The position numbers and the translations under genes are program-made. From NCBI GenBank assembly GCA_034231615.1, contig CM067316.1, positions 30,061,714-30,125,713 on the forward strand: DNA of 64,000 nucleotides, written 5' to 3'. The notes beneath the pieces were generated by a model that was not told the origin of the DNA, ran no database searches, and saw only the letters and a program-made list of their open reading frames with translations. Positions 1 to 14,131 of the stretch are shown here, piece after piece. Position 1 is the stretch's first letter; each line of letters opens with the position of its first letter. The stretch is from Meghimatium bilineatum (taxonomy: Eukaryota > Mollusca > Gastropoda > Stylommatophora > Philomycidae).

Positions 1-3000
1 TTGTTTTGCAGCTTAATAACTAAGAACACTGGCGAATTATACACACATTAGGTCTCTTGCTGTTTAGTACGTCAAAACTCCGTGTTCTATGGCATATTAC
101 TCACAAATTGGGTGTACTGCAGCTTACTACACCAGAAATTGCAGTCTGGACACACGAATTTGGTGTATTCTAGCTTACTACGTTAGAACTCGGTGTATTC
201 TGTCATATTACTCACAAGTTCATTGTTCTGAAGCTTACTACACTTGAATTGAGTCTATTCTGGCCTATTATACATCATTTCGTAGTAATGCAGCATAATA
301 CGTCAGAATACTGTCGTATTACACACAAATTAGGTCTTGCTGTTTAGTACGTCAAAACTCAGTGTTTTGTGGCATATTACTCACAAATTGGGTGTACTGA
401 AGCTTACTACACTTGAATTGAGTGTATTCTGGCCTGTTATACATCATTTCGTAGTAATGCAGCATAATACGTCAGAATACTGTCGTATTACACACAAATT
501 AGGTCTTGCTGTTTAGTACGTCAAAACTCAGTGTTTTGTGCATATTACTCACAAATTGGGTGTACTGAAGCTTACTACATTTGAATTGAGTGTATTCTGG
601 CCTGTTACACATGACTTCGTTGTTTTGCAGCTTAATAACTAAGAACACTGGCGAATTATACACAAATTAGGTCTCTTGCTGTTTAGTACGTCAAAACTCA
701 GTGTTCTATGTCATATTACTCACAAATTGGGTAAAGTGCAGCTTACTACACCAGAAATTGCAGTCTGGACACACGAATTTGGTGTATTCTAGCTTACTAC
801 GTTAGAACTCGGTGAATTCTGGCATATTACTCACAAGTTCATTGTTCTGAAGCTTACTACATTAGAATTGAGTGTATTCTGGCCTGTTACACATGACTTC
901 GTTGTTTTGCAGCTTAATAACTAAGAACACTGGCGAATTATACACAAATTAGGTCTCTTGCTGTTTAGTACGTCAAAACTCAGTGTTCTATGGCATATTA
1001 CTCACAAATTGGGTGTACTGCAGCTTACTACTCCAGAAATTGCAGTCTGGACACACGAATTTGGTGTATTCTAGCTAACTACGTTAGAACTCCGTGTATT
1101 CTGTCATATTACTCACAAATTCATTGTTCTGAAGCTTACTACACTTGAATTGAGTCTATTCTGGCCTGTTACACATGACTTCGTTGTTTTGCAGCTTAAT
1201 AACTAAGAACACTGGCTAATTATACACAAATTAGGTCTCTTGCTGTTTAGTACGTCAAAACTCAGTGTTCTATGTCATATTACTCACAAATTGGGTAAAG
1301 TGCAGCTTACTACACCAGAAATTGCAGTCTGGACACACGAATTTGGTGTATTCTAGCTTACTACGTTAGAACTCGGTGAATTCTGGCATATTACTCACAA
1401 GTTCATTGTTCTGAAGCTTACTACATTAGAATTGAGTGTATTCTGGCCTGTTACACATGACTTCGTTGTTTTGCAGCTTAATAACTAAGAACACTGGCGA
1501 ATTATACACAAATTAGGTCTCTTGCTGTTTAGTACGTCAAAACTCAGTGTTCTATGGCATATTACTCACAAATTGGGTGTACTGCAGCTTACTACTCCAG
1601 AAATTGCAGTCTGGACACACGAATTTGGTGTATTCTAGCTAACTACGTTAGAACTCCGTGTATTCTGTCATATTACTCACAAATTCATTGTTCTGAAGCT
1701 TACTACACTTGAATTGAGTCTATTCTGGCCTATTATACATCATTTCATAGTAATGCAGCATAATACGTCAGAATACTGTCGTATTACACACAAATTAGGT
1801 CTTGCTGTTTAGTACGTCAAAACTCAGTGTTTTGTGGCATATTACTCACAAATTGGGTGTACTGAAGCTTACTACACTTGAATTGAGTGTATTCTGGCCT
1901 GTTACACATGACTTCGTTGTTTTGGAGCTTAATAACTAAGAACACTGGCGAATTATACACAAATTAGGTCTCTTGCTGTTTAGTACGTCAAAACTCAGTG
2001 TTCTATGGCATATTACTCACAAATTGGTTGTACTGCAGCTTACTACTCCAGAAATTGCAGTCTGGACACACGAATTTGGTGTATTCTAGCTAACTACGTT
2101 AGAACTCCGTGTATTCTGTCATATTACTCACAAGTTCATTGTTCTGAAGCTTACTACACTTGAATTGAGTCTATTCTGGCCTATTATACATCATTTCGTA
2201 GTAATGCAGCATAATACGTCAGAATACTGTCGTATTACACACAAATTAGGTCTTGCTGTTTAGTACGTCAAAACTCAGTGTTTTGTGCATATTACTCACA
2301 AATTGGGTGTACTGAAGCTTACTACATTTGAATTGAGTGTATTCTGGCCTGTTACACATGACTTCGTTGTTTTGCAGCTTAATAACTAAGAACACTGGCG
2401 AATTATACACAAATTAGGTCTCTTGCTGTTTAGTACGTCAAAACTCAGTGTTCTATGTCATATTACTCACAAATTGGGTAAAGTGCAGCTTACTACACCA
2501 GAAATTGCAGTCTGGACACACGAATTTGGTGTATTCTAGCTTACTACGTTAGAACTCGGTGTATTCTGGCATATTACTCACAAGTTCATTGTTCTGAAGC
2601 TTACTACACTTGAATTGAGTCTATTCTGGCCTATTATACATCATTTCGTAGTAATGCAGCATAATACGTCAGAATACTGTCGTATTACACACAAATTAGG
2701 TCTTGCTGTTTAGTACGTCAAAACTCAGTGTTTTGTGGCATATTACTCACAAATTGGGTGTACACGCTTACTACACTTGAATTGAGTGTATTCTGACTTG
2801 TTACACATGACTGTTGTTTTGCAGCTTAATAACTAAGAACACTGGCGAATTATACACACATTAGGTCTCTTGCTGTTTAGTACGTCAAAACTCCGTGTTC
2901 TATGGCATATTACTCACAAATTGGGTGTACTGCAGCTTACTACACCAGAAATTGCAGTCTGGACACACGAATTTGGTGTATTCTAGCTTACTACGTTAGA

Positions 3001-4446
3001 ACTCGGTGTATTCTGTCATATTACTCACAAGTTCATTGTTCTGAAGCTTACTACACTTGAATTGAGTCTATTCTGGCCTATTATACATCATTTCGTAGTA
3101 ATGCAGCATAATACGTCAGAATACTGTCGTATTACACACAAATTAGGTCTTGCTGTTTAGTACGTCAAAACTCAGTGTTTTGTGGCATATTACTCACAAA
3201 TTGGGTGTACTGAAGCTTACTACACTTGAATTGAGTGTATTCTGGCCTGTTATACATCATTTCGTAGTAATGCAGCATAATACGTCAGAATACTGTCGTA
3301 TTACACACAAATTAGGTCTTGCTGTTTAGTACGTCAAAACTCAGTGTTTTGTGCATATTACTCACAAATTGGGTGTACTGAAGCTTACTACATTTGAATT
3401 GAGTGTATTCTGGCCTGTTACACATGACTTCGTTGTTTTGCAGCTTAATAACTAAGAACACTGGCGAATTATACACAAATTAGGTCTCTTGCTGTTTAGT
3501 ACGTCAAAACTCAGTGTTCTATGGCATATTACTCACAAATTGGGTGTACTGCAGCTTACTACTCCAGAAATTGCAGTCTGGACACACGAATTTGGTGTAT
3601 TCTAGCTAACTACGTTAGAACTCCGTGTATTCTGTCATATTACTCACAAATTCATTGTTCTGAAGCTTACTACACTTGAATTGAGTGTATTCTGGCCTGT
3701 TATACATCATTTCGTAGTAATGCAGCATAATACGTCAGAATACTGTCGTATTACACACAAATTAGGTCTTGCTGTTTAGTACGTCAAAACTCAGTGTTTT
3801 GTGCATATTACTCACAAATTGGGTGTACTGAAGCTTACTACATTTGAATTGAGTGTATTCTGGCCTGTTACACATGACTTCGTTGTTTTGCAGCTTAATA
3901 ACTAAGAACACTGGCGAATTATACACAAATTAGGTCTCTTGCTGTTTAGTACGTCAAAACTCAGTGTTCTATGGCATATTACTCACAAATTGGGTGTACT
4001 GCAGCTTACTACTCCAGAAATTGCAGTCTGGACACACGAATTTGGTGTATTCTAGCTAACTACGTTAGAACTCCGTGTATTCTGTCATATTACTCACAAA
4101 TTCATTGTTCTGAAGCTTACTACACTTGAATTGAGTCTATTCTGGCCTATTATACATCATTTCATAGTAATGCAGCATAATACGTCAGAATACTGTCGTA
4201 TTACACACAAATTAGGTCTTGCTGTTTAGTACGTCAAAACTCAGTGTTTTGTGGCATATTACTCACAAATTGGGTGTACTGAAGCTTACTACATTTGAAT
4301 TGAGTGTATTCTGGCCTGTTACACATGACTTCGTTGTTTTGCAGCTTAATAACTAAGAACACTGGCGAATTATACACAAATTAGGTCTCTTGCTGTTTAG
4401 TACGTCAAAACTCAGTGTTCTATGGCATATTACTCACAAATTGGGT

Positions 4447-4897
4447 GTACTGCAGCTTACTACTCCAGAAATTGCAGTCTGGACACACGAATTTGGTGTA
4501 TTCTAGCTTACTACGTTAGAACTCCGTGTATTCTGTCATACTACTCACAAATTCATTGTTCTGAAGCTTATTACACTTGAATTGAGTCTATTCTGGCCTA
4601 TTATACATCATTTCATAGTAATGCAGCATAATACGTCAGAATACTGTCGTATTACACACAAATTAGGTCTTGCTGTTTAGTACGTCAAAACTCAGTGTTT
4701 TGTGGCATATTACTCACAAATTGGGTGTACTGAAGCTTACTACATTTGAATTGAGTGTATTCTGGCCTGTTACACATGACTTCGTTGTTTTGCAGCTTAA
4801 TAACTAAGAACACTGGCGAATTATACACAAATTAGGTCTCTTGCTGTTTAGTACGTCAAAACTCAGTGTTCTATGGCATATTACTCACAAATTGGGT
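4447..4897 (+). repeat. Reference 451-bp composite unit of region L
   Basis: A clean example of the L composite, 171+169+111 bp. Part one, 4,447-4,617, is A, short B (21 bp), A, B, A, B. Part two, 4,618-4,786, has the same layout, but its short B is 19 bp because of a 2-bp loss where TAGGTCTCTTGCTG becomes TAGGTCTTGCTG. Part three, 4,787-4,897, is A, short B, A, B only and lacks the last 60-bp dimer. Composites of 282 bp omit part two; those of 619-620 bp carry it twice. The same 9-bp loss in one B as in region R shows the 171-bp plan is older than the L/R split. Confidence 0.92.
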
Positions 4898-6411
4898 GTA
4901 CTGCAGCTTACTACTCCAGAAATTGCAGTCTGGACACACGAATTTGGTGTATTCTAGCTAACTACGTTAGAACTCCGTGTATTCTGTCATATTACTCACA
5001 AATTCATTGTTCTGAAGCTTACAACACTTGAATTGAGTCTATTCTGGCCTATTATACATCATTTCATAGTAATGCAGCATAATACGTCAGAATACTGTCG
5101 TATTACACACAAATTAGGTCTTGCTGTTTAGTACGTCAAAACTCAGTGTTTTGTGGCATATTACTCACAAATTGGGTGTACTGAAGCTTACTACACTTGA
5201 ATTGAGTGTATTCTGGCCTGTTACACATGACTTCGTTGTTTTGCAGCTTAATAACTAAGAACACTGGCTAATTATACACAAATTAGGTCTCTTGCTGTTT
5301 AGTACGTCAAAACTCAGTGTTCTATGTCATATTACTCACAAATTGGGTAAAGTGCAGCTTACTACACCAGAAATTGCAGTCTGGACACACGAATCTGGTG
5401 TATTCTAGCTTACTACGTTAGAACTCGGTGAATTCTGGCATATTACTCACAAGTTCATTGTTCTGAAGCTTACTACATTAGAATTGAGTGTATTCTGGCC
5501 TGTTACACATGACTTCGTTGTTTTGCAGCTTAATAACTAAGAACACTGGCGAATTGTACACAAATTAGGTCTCTTGCTGTTTAGTACGTCAAAACTCAGT
5601 GTTCTATGGCATATTACTCACAAATTGGGTGTACTGCAGCTTACTACTCCAGAAATTGCAGTCTGGACACACGAATTTGGTGTATTCTAGCTAACTACGT
5701 TAGAACTCGGTGTATTCTGTCATATTACTCACAAATTCATTGTTCTGAAGCTTACTACACTTGAATTGAGTCTATTCTGGCCTATTATACATCATTTCAT
5801 AGTAATGCAGCATAATACGTCAGAATACTGTCGTATTACACACAAATTAGGTCTTGCTGTTTAGTACGTCAAAACTCAGTGTTTTGTGGCATATTACTCA
5901 CAAATTGGGTGTACTGAAGCTTACTACACTTGAATTGAGTGTATTCTGGCCTGTTACACATGACTTCGTTGTTTTGGAGCTTAATAACTAAGAACACTGG
6001 CTAATTATACACAAATTAGGTCTCTTGCTGTTTAGTACGTCAAAACTCCGTGTTCTATGGCATATTACTCACAAATTGGGTGTACTGCAGCTTACTACAC
6101 CAGAAATTGCAGTCTGGACACACGAATTGGGTGTATTCCAGTTTAGTACGCCAAAACTCGTTGTATTCTGGCATACTACTCACAAATTCATTGTACTGAA
6201 GCATACTACATTAGAAGTGAGTGTATTCTGGCCTATTATACATCATTTCGTAGTAATGCAGCAAAATACGTCAGAATACTGTCGTATTACACACAGATTA
6301 GATCTTGCTGTTTAGTACGTCAAAACACAGTGTTTTGTGGCATATTACTCACAAATTGGGTGTACTGAAGCTTACTACACTTGAATTGAGTGTATTCTGG
6401 CCTGTTACACA

Positions 6412-6425
6412 TGACTTTGGTGTAT
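6412..6425 (+). repeat. Hybrid B subunit at a recombination joint
   Basis: Here the usual GACTTCGTTGTTTTGC continuation is replaced by GACTTTGGTGTATTCTAGC. The 5' part of a full-length B subunit joins the 3' end of the short B that normally precedes GTATTCTAGC. The hybrid B is exactly 30 bp, so the joint is in register at subunit scale. It accounts for the single 740-bp marker gap between 6,109 and 6,849. The unit just upstream carries an R-like patch. Confidence 0.8.
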
Positions 6426-8452
6426 TCTAGCTAACTACGTTAGAACTCGGTGTATTCTGTCATATTACTCACAAATTCATTGTTCTGAAGCTTACTACAC
6501 TCGAATTGAGTCTATTCTGGCCTATTATACATCATTTCATAGTAATGCAGCATAATACGTCAGAATACTGTCGTATTACACACAAATTAGGTCTTGCTGT
6601 TTAGTACGTCAAAACTCAGTGTTTTGTGGCATATTACTCACAAATTGGGTGTACTGAAGCTTACTACACTTGAATTGAGTGTATTCTGGCCTGTTACACA
6701 TGACTTCGTTGTTTTGCAGCTTAATAACTAAGAACACTGGCTAATTATACACAAATTAGGTCTCTTGCTGTTTAGTACGTCAAAACTCAGTGTTCTATGG
6801 CATATTACTCACAAATTGGTTGTACTGCAGCTTACTACACCAGAAATTGCAGTCTGGACACACGAATTTGGTGTATTCTAGCTTACTACGTTAGAACTCG
6901 GTGTATTCTGTCATATTACTCACAAGTTCATTGTTCTGAAGCTTACTACACTTGAATTGAGTCTATTCTGGCCTATTATACATCATTTCGTAGTAATGCA
7001 GCATAATACGTCAGAATACTGTCGTATTACACACAAATTAGGTCTTGCTGTTTAGTACGTCAAAACTCAGTGTTTTGTGCATATTACTCACAAATTGGGT
7101 GTACTGAAGCTTACTACATTTGAATTGAGTGTATTCTGGCCTGTTACACATGACTTCGTTGTTTTGCAGCTTAATAACTAAGAACACTGGCGAATTATAC
7201 ACAAATTAGTTCTCTTGCTGTTTAGTACGTCAAAACTCAGTGTTCTATGGCATATTGCTCACAAATTGGGTGTACTGCAGCTTACTACTCCAGAAATTGC
7301 AGTCTGGACACAAGAATTTGGTGTATTCTAGCTAACTACGTTAGAACTCCGTGTATTCTGTCATATTACTCACAAATTCATTGTTCTGAAGCTTACTACA
7401 CTTGAATTGAGTCTATTCTGGCCTATTATACATCATTTCATAGTAATGCAGCATAATACGTCAGAATACTGTCGTATTACACACAAATTAGGTCTTGCTG
7501 TTTAGTACGTCAAAACTCAGTGTTTTGTGGCATATTACTCACAAATTGGGTGTACTGAAGCTTACTACACTTGAATTGAGTGTATTCTGGCCTGTTACAC
7601 ATGACTTCGTTGTTTTGCAGCTTAATAACTAAGAACACTGGCTAATTATACACAAATTAGGTCTATTGCTGTTTAGTACGTCAAAACTCAGTGTTCTATG
7701 GCATATTACTCACAAATTGGTTGTACTGCAGCTTACTACACCAGAAATTGCAATCTGGACACACGAATTTGGTGTATTCTAGCTTACTACGTTAGAACTC
7801 GGTGTATTCTGTCATATTACTCACAAGTTCATTGTTCTGAAGCTTACTACACTTGAATTGAGTCTATTCTGGCCTATTATACATCATTTCGTAGTAATGC
7901 AGCATAATACGTCAGAATACTGTCGTATTACACACAAATTAGGTCTTGCTGTTTAGTACGTCAAAACTCAGTGTTTTGTGCATATTACTCACAAATTGGG
8001 TGTACTGAAGCTTACTACATTTGAATTGAGTGTATTCTGGCCTGTTACACATGACTTCGTTGTTTTGCAGCTTAATAACTAAGAACACTGGCGAATTATA
8101 CACAAATTAGGTCTCTTGCTGTTTAGTACGTCAAAACTCAGTGTTCTATGTCATATTACTCACAAATTGGGTAAAGTGCAGCTTACTACACCAGAAATTG
8201 CAGTCTGGACACACGAATTTGGTGTATTCTAGCTTACTACGTTAGAACTCGGTGTATTCTGGCATATTACTCACAAGTTCATTGTTCTGAAGCTTACTAC
8301 ACTTGAATTGAGTCTATTCTGGCCTATTATACATCATTTCGTAGTAATGCAGCAAAATACGTCAGAATACTGTCGTATTACACACAAATTAGGTCTTGCT
8401 GTTTAGTACGTCAAAACTCAGTGTTTTGTGGCATATTACTCACAAATTGGGT

Positions 8453-11002
8453 GTACAAGCTTACTACACTTGAATTGAGTGTATTCTGACTTGTTACACA
8501 TGACTGTTGTTTTGCAGCTTAATAACTAAGAACACTGGCGAATTATACACAAATTAGGTCTCTTGCTGTTTAGTACGTCAAAACTCAGTGTTCTATGGCA
8601 TATTACTCACAAATTGGGTGTACTGCAGCTTACTACTCCAGAAATTGCAGTCTGGACACACGAATTTGGTGTATTCTAGCTTACTACGTTAGAACTCGGT
8701 GAATTCTGGCATATTACTCACAAGTTCATTGTTCTGAAGCTTACTACATTAGAATTGAGTGTATTCTGGCCTGTTACACATGACTTCGTTGTTTTGCAGC
8801 TTAATAACTAAGAACACTGGCTAATTATACACAAATTAGGTCTCTTGCTGTTTAGTACGTCAAAACTCAGTGTTCTATGGCATATTACTCACAAATTGGG
8901 TGTACTGCAGCTTACTACTCCAGAAATTGCAGTCTGGACACACGAATTTGGTGTATTCTAGCTAACTACGTTAGAACTCGGTGTATTCTGTCATATTACT
9001 CACAAATTCATTGTTCTGAAGCTTACTACACTTGAATTGTCTATTCTGGCCTATTATACATCATTTCATAGTAATGCAGCATAATACGTCAGAATACTGT
9101 CGTATTACACACAAATTAGGTCTTGCTGTTTAGTACGTCAAAACTCAGTGTTTTGTGGCATATTACTCACAAATTGGGTGTACTGAAGCTTACTACACTT
9201 GAATTGAGTGTATTCTGGCCTGTTACACATGACATCGTTGTTTTGCAGCTTAATAACTAAGAACACTGGCTAATTATACACAAATTAGGTCTCTTGCTGT
9301 TTAGTACGTCAAAACTCCGTGTTCTATGGCATATTACTCACAAATTGGGTGTACTGCAGCTTACTACACCAGAAATTGCAGTCTGGACACACGAATTTGG
9401 TGTATTCTAGCTTACTACGTTAGAACTCGGTGTATTCTGGCATATTACTCACAAGTTCATTGTTCTGAAGCTTACTACACTTGAATTGAGTCTATTCTGG
9501 CCTATTATACATCATTTCGTAGTAATGCAGCATAATACGTCAGAATACTGTCGTATTACACACAAATTAGGTCTTGCTGTTTAGTACGTCAAAACTCAGT
9601 GTTTTGTGGCATATTACTCACAAATTGGGTGTACAAGCTTACTACACTTGAATTGAGTGTATTCTGACTTGTTACACATGACTGTTGTTTTGCAGCTTAA
9701 TAACTAAGAACACTGGCGAATTATACACAAATTAGGTCTCTTGCTGTTTAGTACGTCAAAACTCAGTGTTCTATGGCATATTACTCACAAATTGGGTGTA
9801 CTGCAGCTTACTACTCCAGAAATTGCAGTCTGGACACACGAATTTGGTGTATTCTAGCTTACTACGTTAGAACTCGGTGAATTCTGGCATATTACTCACA
9901 AGTTCATTGTTCTGAAGCTTACTACATTAGAATTGAGTGTATTCTGGCCTGTTACACATGACTTCGTTGTTTTGCAGCTTAATAACTAAGAACACTGGCT
10001 AATTATACACAAATTAGGTCTCTTGCTGTTTAGTACGTCAAAACTCAGTGTTCTATGGCATATTACTCACAAATTGGGTGTACTGCAGCTTACTACTCCA
10101 GAAATTGCAGTCTGGACACACGAATTTGGTGTATTCTAGCTAACTACGTTAGAACTCGGTGTATTCTGTCATATTACTCACAAATTCATTGTTCTGAAGC
10201 TTACTACACTTGAATTGTCTATTCTGGCCTATTATACATCATTTCATAGTAATGCAGCATAATACGTCAGAATACTGTCGTATTACACACAAATTAGGTC
10301 TTGCTGTTTAGTACGTCAAAACTCAGTGTTTTGTGGCATATTACTCACAAATTGGGTGTACTGAAGCTTACTACACTTGAATTGAGTGTATTCTGGCCTG
10401 TTACACATGACATCGTTGTTTTGCAGCTTAATAACTAAGAACACTGGCTAATTATACACAAATTAGGTCTCTTGCTGTTTAGTACGTCCAAACTCCGTGT
10501 TCTATGGCATATTACTCACAAATTGGGTGTACTGCAGCTTACTACACCAGAAATTGCAGTCTGGACACACGAATTTGGTGTATTCTAGCTTACTACGTTA
10601 GAACTCGGTGTATTCTGGCATATTACTCACAAGTTCATTGTTCTGAAGCTTACTACACTTGAATTGAGTATATTCTGGCCTATTATACATCATTTCGTAG
10701 TAATGCAGCATAATACGTCAGAATACTGTCGTATTACACACAAATTAGGTCTTGCTGTTTAGTACGTCAAAACTCAGTGTTTTGTGGCATATTACTCACA
10801 AATTGGGTGTACAAGCTTACTACACTTGAATTGAGTGTATTCTGACTTGTTACACATGACTGTTGTTTTGCAGCTTAATAACTAAGAACACTGGCGAATT
10901 ATACACAAATTAGGTCTCTTGCTGTTTAGTACGTCAAAACTCAGTGTTCTATGGCATATTACTCACAAATTGGGTGTACTGCAGCTTACTACTCCAGAAA
11001 TT
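8453..11002 (+). repeat. 1178-bp higher-order repeat, two copies plus a partial third
   Basis: Marker spacings 282, 449 and 447 repeat: 8647/8929/9378 match 9825/10107/10556 and then 11003. The GTACAAGC variant, a 2-bp loss from GTACTGAAGC, lies at 8,453, 9,631 and 10,809, exactly 1178 bp apart. Copies run about 8,453-9,630 and 9,631-10,808. The third breaks after about 11,020, where TCTAGCTAACTACG becomes TCTAACTACG and the 282-bp step is missing. Copies differ at only a few bases, for example GAGTCTATTC against GAGTATATTC near 10,670. Confidence 0.88.
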
Positions 11003-14000
11003 GCAGTCTGGACACACGAATTTGGTGTATTCTAACTACGTTAGAACTCGGTGTATTCTGTCATATTACTCACAAATTCATTGTTCTGAAGCTTACTACA
11101 CTTGAATTGTCTATTCTGGCCTATTATACATCATTTCATAGTAATGCAGCATAATACGTCAGAATACTGTCGTATTACACACAAATTAGGTCTTGCTGTT
11201 TAGTACGTCAAAACTCAGTGTTTTGTGGCATATTACTCACAAATTGGGTATACTGAAGCTTACTACACTTGAATTGAGTGTATTCTGGCCTGTTACACAT
11301 GACTTCGTTGTTTTGCAGCTTAATAACTAAGAACACTGGCTAATTATACACAAATTAGGTCTCTTGCTGTTTAGTACGTCAAAACTCCGTGTTCTATGGC
11401 ATATTACTCACAAATTGGGTGTACTGCAGCTTACTACACCAGAAATTGCAGTCTGGACACACGAATTTGGTGTATTCTAGCTTACTACGTTAGAACTCGG
11501 TGTATTCTGGCATATTACTCACAAGTTCATTGTTCTGAAGCTTACTACACTTGAATTGAGTATATTCTGGCCTATTATACATCATTTCGTAGTAATGCAG
11601 CATAATACGTCAGAATACTGTCGTATTACACACAAATTAGGTCTTGCTGTTTAGTACGTCAAAACTCAGTGTTTTGTGGCATATTACTCACAAATTGGGT
11701 GTACAAGCTTACTACACTTGAATTGAGTGTATTCTGACTTGTTACACATGACTGTTGTTTTGCAGCTTAATAACTAAGAACACTGGCGAATTATACACAA
11801 ATTAGGTCTCTTGCTGTTTAGTACGTCAAAACTCAGTGTTCTATGGCATATTACTCACAAATTGGGTGTACTGCAGCTTACTACTCCAGAAATTGCAGTC
11901 TGGACACACGAATTTGGTGTATTCTAGCTAACTACGTTAGAACTCGGTGTATTCTGTCATATTACTCACAAATTCATTGTTCTGAAGCTTACTACACTTG
12001 AATTGAGTCTATTCTGGCCTATTATACATCATTTCATAGTAATGCAGCATAATACGTCAGAATACTGTCGTATTACACACAAATTAGGTCTTGCTGTTTA
12101 GTACGTCAAAACTCAGTGTTTTGTGGCATATTACTCACAAATTGGGTGTACTGAAGCTTACTACACTTGAATTGAGTGTATTCTGGCCTGTTACACATGA
12201 CTTCGTTGTTTTGCAGCTTAATAACTAAGAACACTGGCTAATTATACACAAATTAGGTCTCTTGCTGTTTAGTACGTCAAAACTCCGTGTTCTATGGCAT
12301 ATTACTCACAAATTGGGTGTACTGCAGCTTACTACACCAGAAATTGCAGTCTGGACACACGAATTTGGTGTATTCTAGCTTACTACGTTAGAACTCGGTG
12401 TATTCTGGCATATTACTCACAAGTTCATTGTTCTGAAGCTTACTACACTTGAATTGAGTCTATTCTGGCCTATTATACATCATTTCGTAGTAATGCAGCA
12501 TAATACGTCAGAATACTGTCGTATTACACACAAATTAGGTCTTGCTGTTTAGTACGTCAAAACTCAGTGTTTTGTGGCATATTACTCACAAATTGGGTGG
12601 ACAAGCTTACTACACTTGAATTGAGTGTATTCTGACTTGTTACACATGACTGTTGTTTTGCAGCTTAATAACTAAGAACACTGGCGAATTATACACAAAT
12701 TAGGTCTCTTGCTGTTTAGTACGTCAAAACTCAGTGTTCTATGGCATATTACTCACAAATTGGGTGTACTGCAGCTTACTACACCAGAAATTGCAGTCTG
12801 GACACACGAATTTGGTGTATTCTAACTACGTTAGAACTCGGTGTATTCTGTCATATTACTCACAAATTCATTGTTCTGAAGCTTACTACACTTGAATTGT
12901 CTATTCTGGCCTATTATACATCATTTCATAGTAATGCAGCATAATACGTCAGAATACTGTCGTATTACACACAAATTAGGTCTTGCTGTTTAGTACGTCA
13001 AAACTCAGTGTTTTGTGGCATATTACTCACAAATTGGGTGTACAAGCTTACTACACTTGAATTGAGTGTATTCTGACTTGTTACACATGACTGTTGTTTT
13101 GCAGCTTAATAACTAAGAACACTGGCGAATTATACACAAATTAGGTCTCTTGCTGTTTAGTACGTCAAAACTCAGTGTTCTATGGCATATTACTCACAAA
13201 TTGGGTGTACTGCAGCTTACTACTCCAGAAATTGCAGTCTGGACACACGAATTTGGTGTATTCTAGCTAACTACGTTAGAACTCGGTGTATTCTGTCATA
13301 TTACTCACAAATTCATTGTTCTGAAGCTTACTACACTTGAATTGAGTCTATTCTGGCCTATTATACATCATTTCATAGTAATGCAGCATAATACGTCAGA
13401 ATACTGTCGTATTACACACAAATTAGGTCTTGCTGTTTAGTACGTCAAAACTCAGTGTTTTGTGGCATATTACTCACAAATTGGGTGTACTGAAGCTTAC
13501 TACACTTGAATTGAGTGTATTCTGGCCTGTTACACATGACTTCGTTGTTTTGCAGCTTAATAACTAAGAACACTGGCTAATTATACACAAATTAGGTCTC
13601 TTGCTGTTTAGTACATCAAAACTCCGTGTTCTATGGCATATTACTCACAAATTGGGTGTACTGCAGCTTACTACACCAGAAATTGCAGTCTGGACACACG
13701 AATTTGGTGTATTCTAGCTTACTACGTTAGAACTCGGTGTATTCTGGCATATTACTCACAAGTTCATTGTTCTGAAGCTTACTACACTTGAATTGAGTCT
13801 ATTCTGGCCTATTATACATCATTTCGTAGTAATGCAGCATAATACGTCAGAATACTGTCGTATTACACACAAATTAGGTCTTGCTGTTTAGTACGTCAAA
13901 ACTCAGTGTTTTGTGGCATATTACTCACAAATTGGGTGTACAAGCTTACTACACTTGAATTGAGTGTATTCTGACTTGTTACACATGACTGTTGTTTTGC

Positions 14001-14131
14001 AGCTTAATAACTAAGAACACTGGCGAATTATACACAAATTAGGTCTCTTGCTGTTTAGTACGTCAAAACTCAGTGTTCTATGGCATATTACTCACAAATT
14101 GGGTGTACTGCAGCTTACTACTCCAGAAATT
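11003..14131 (+). repeat. L sub-block with ~898-bp alternation
   Basis: Spacings of 445, 447, 451, 447, 441, 451 and 447 bp alternate between a composite carrying the paired GTACAAGC and GACTGTTG deletions (451-4 = 447) and one without. The 441-bp step also has the 4-bp loss giving TCTAACTACG and the 2-bp loss giving GAATTGTCTATTC. Part of this block, about 11,900-13,700, recurs 5043 bp downstream. Confidence 0.82.

Larger units (their letters stand above)
1..8452 (+). repeat. L sub-block 1: irregular 282/450/619 composites
   Basis: Marker positions 141, 760, 1042, 1324, 1606, 2056, 2506, 2954, 3573, 4023, 4474, 4925, 5376, 5658, 6109, 6849, 7299, 7750 and 8200 give spacings of 619, 282, 282, 282, 450, 450, 448, 619, 450, 451, 451, 451, 451, 282, 451, 740, 450, 451 and 450. 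No multi-kilobase period dominates. Near-identical stretches recur locally, such as the pair of 282-bp units around 760-1,324. A variant with GGGTAAAGTGCAGC in place of GGGTGTACTGCAGC marks units near 730, 1,294, 2,476, 5,346 and 8,170. A GAATTC site made by GGTGAATTCTGG occurs in several of these units. Confidence 0.85.

Noticed and set aside
6025..6315. 62- to 96-codon frames beginning MLFSTSK or similar in many L composites
   Set aside because: They start at TTG in CTCTTGCTG, follow the R-like patches or stop-free variants, and end at the satellite's own TAACTAAG or TAG. They are shadows of the repeat.
10951..11154. 67-codon ATG-started open frame, repeated at 12,741, 17,784, 19,854, 20,913, 23,603, 25,673 and 27,914
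   Set aside because: It exists only in composites with the 4-bp or similar losses that remove the TAG of TTCTAGCTAAC. It copies with the HORs and has no context of a gene.
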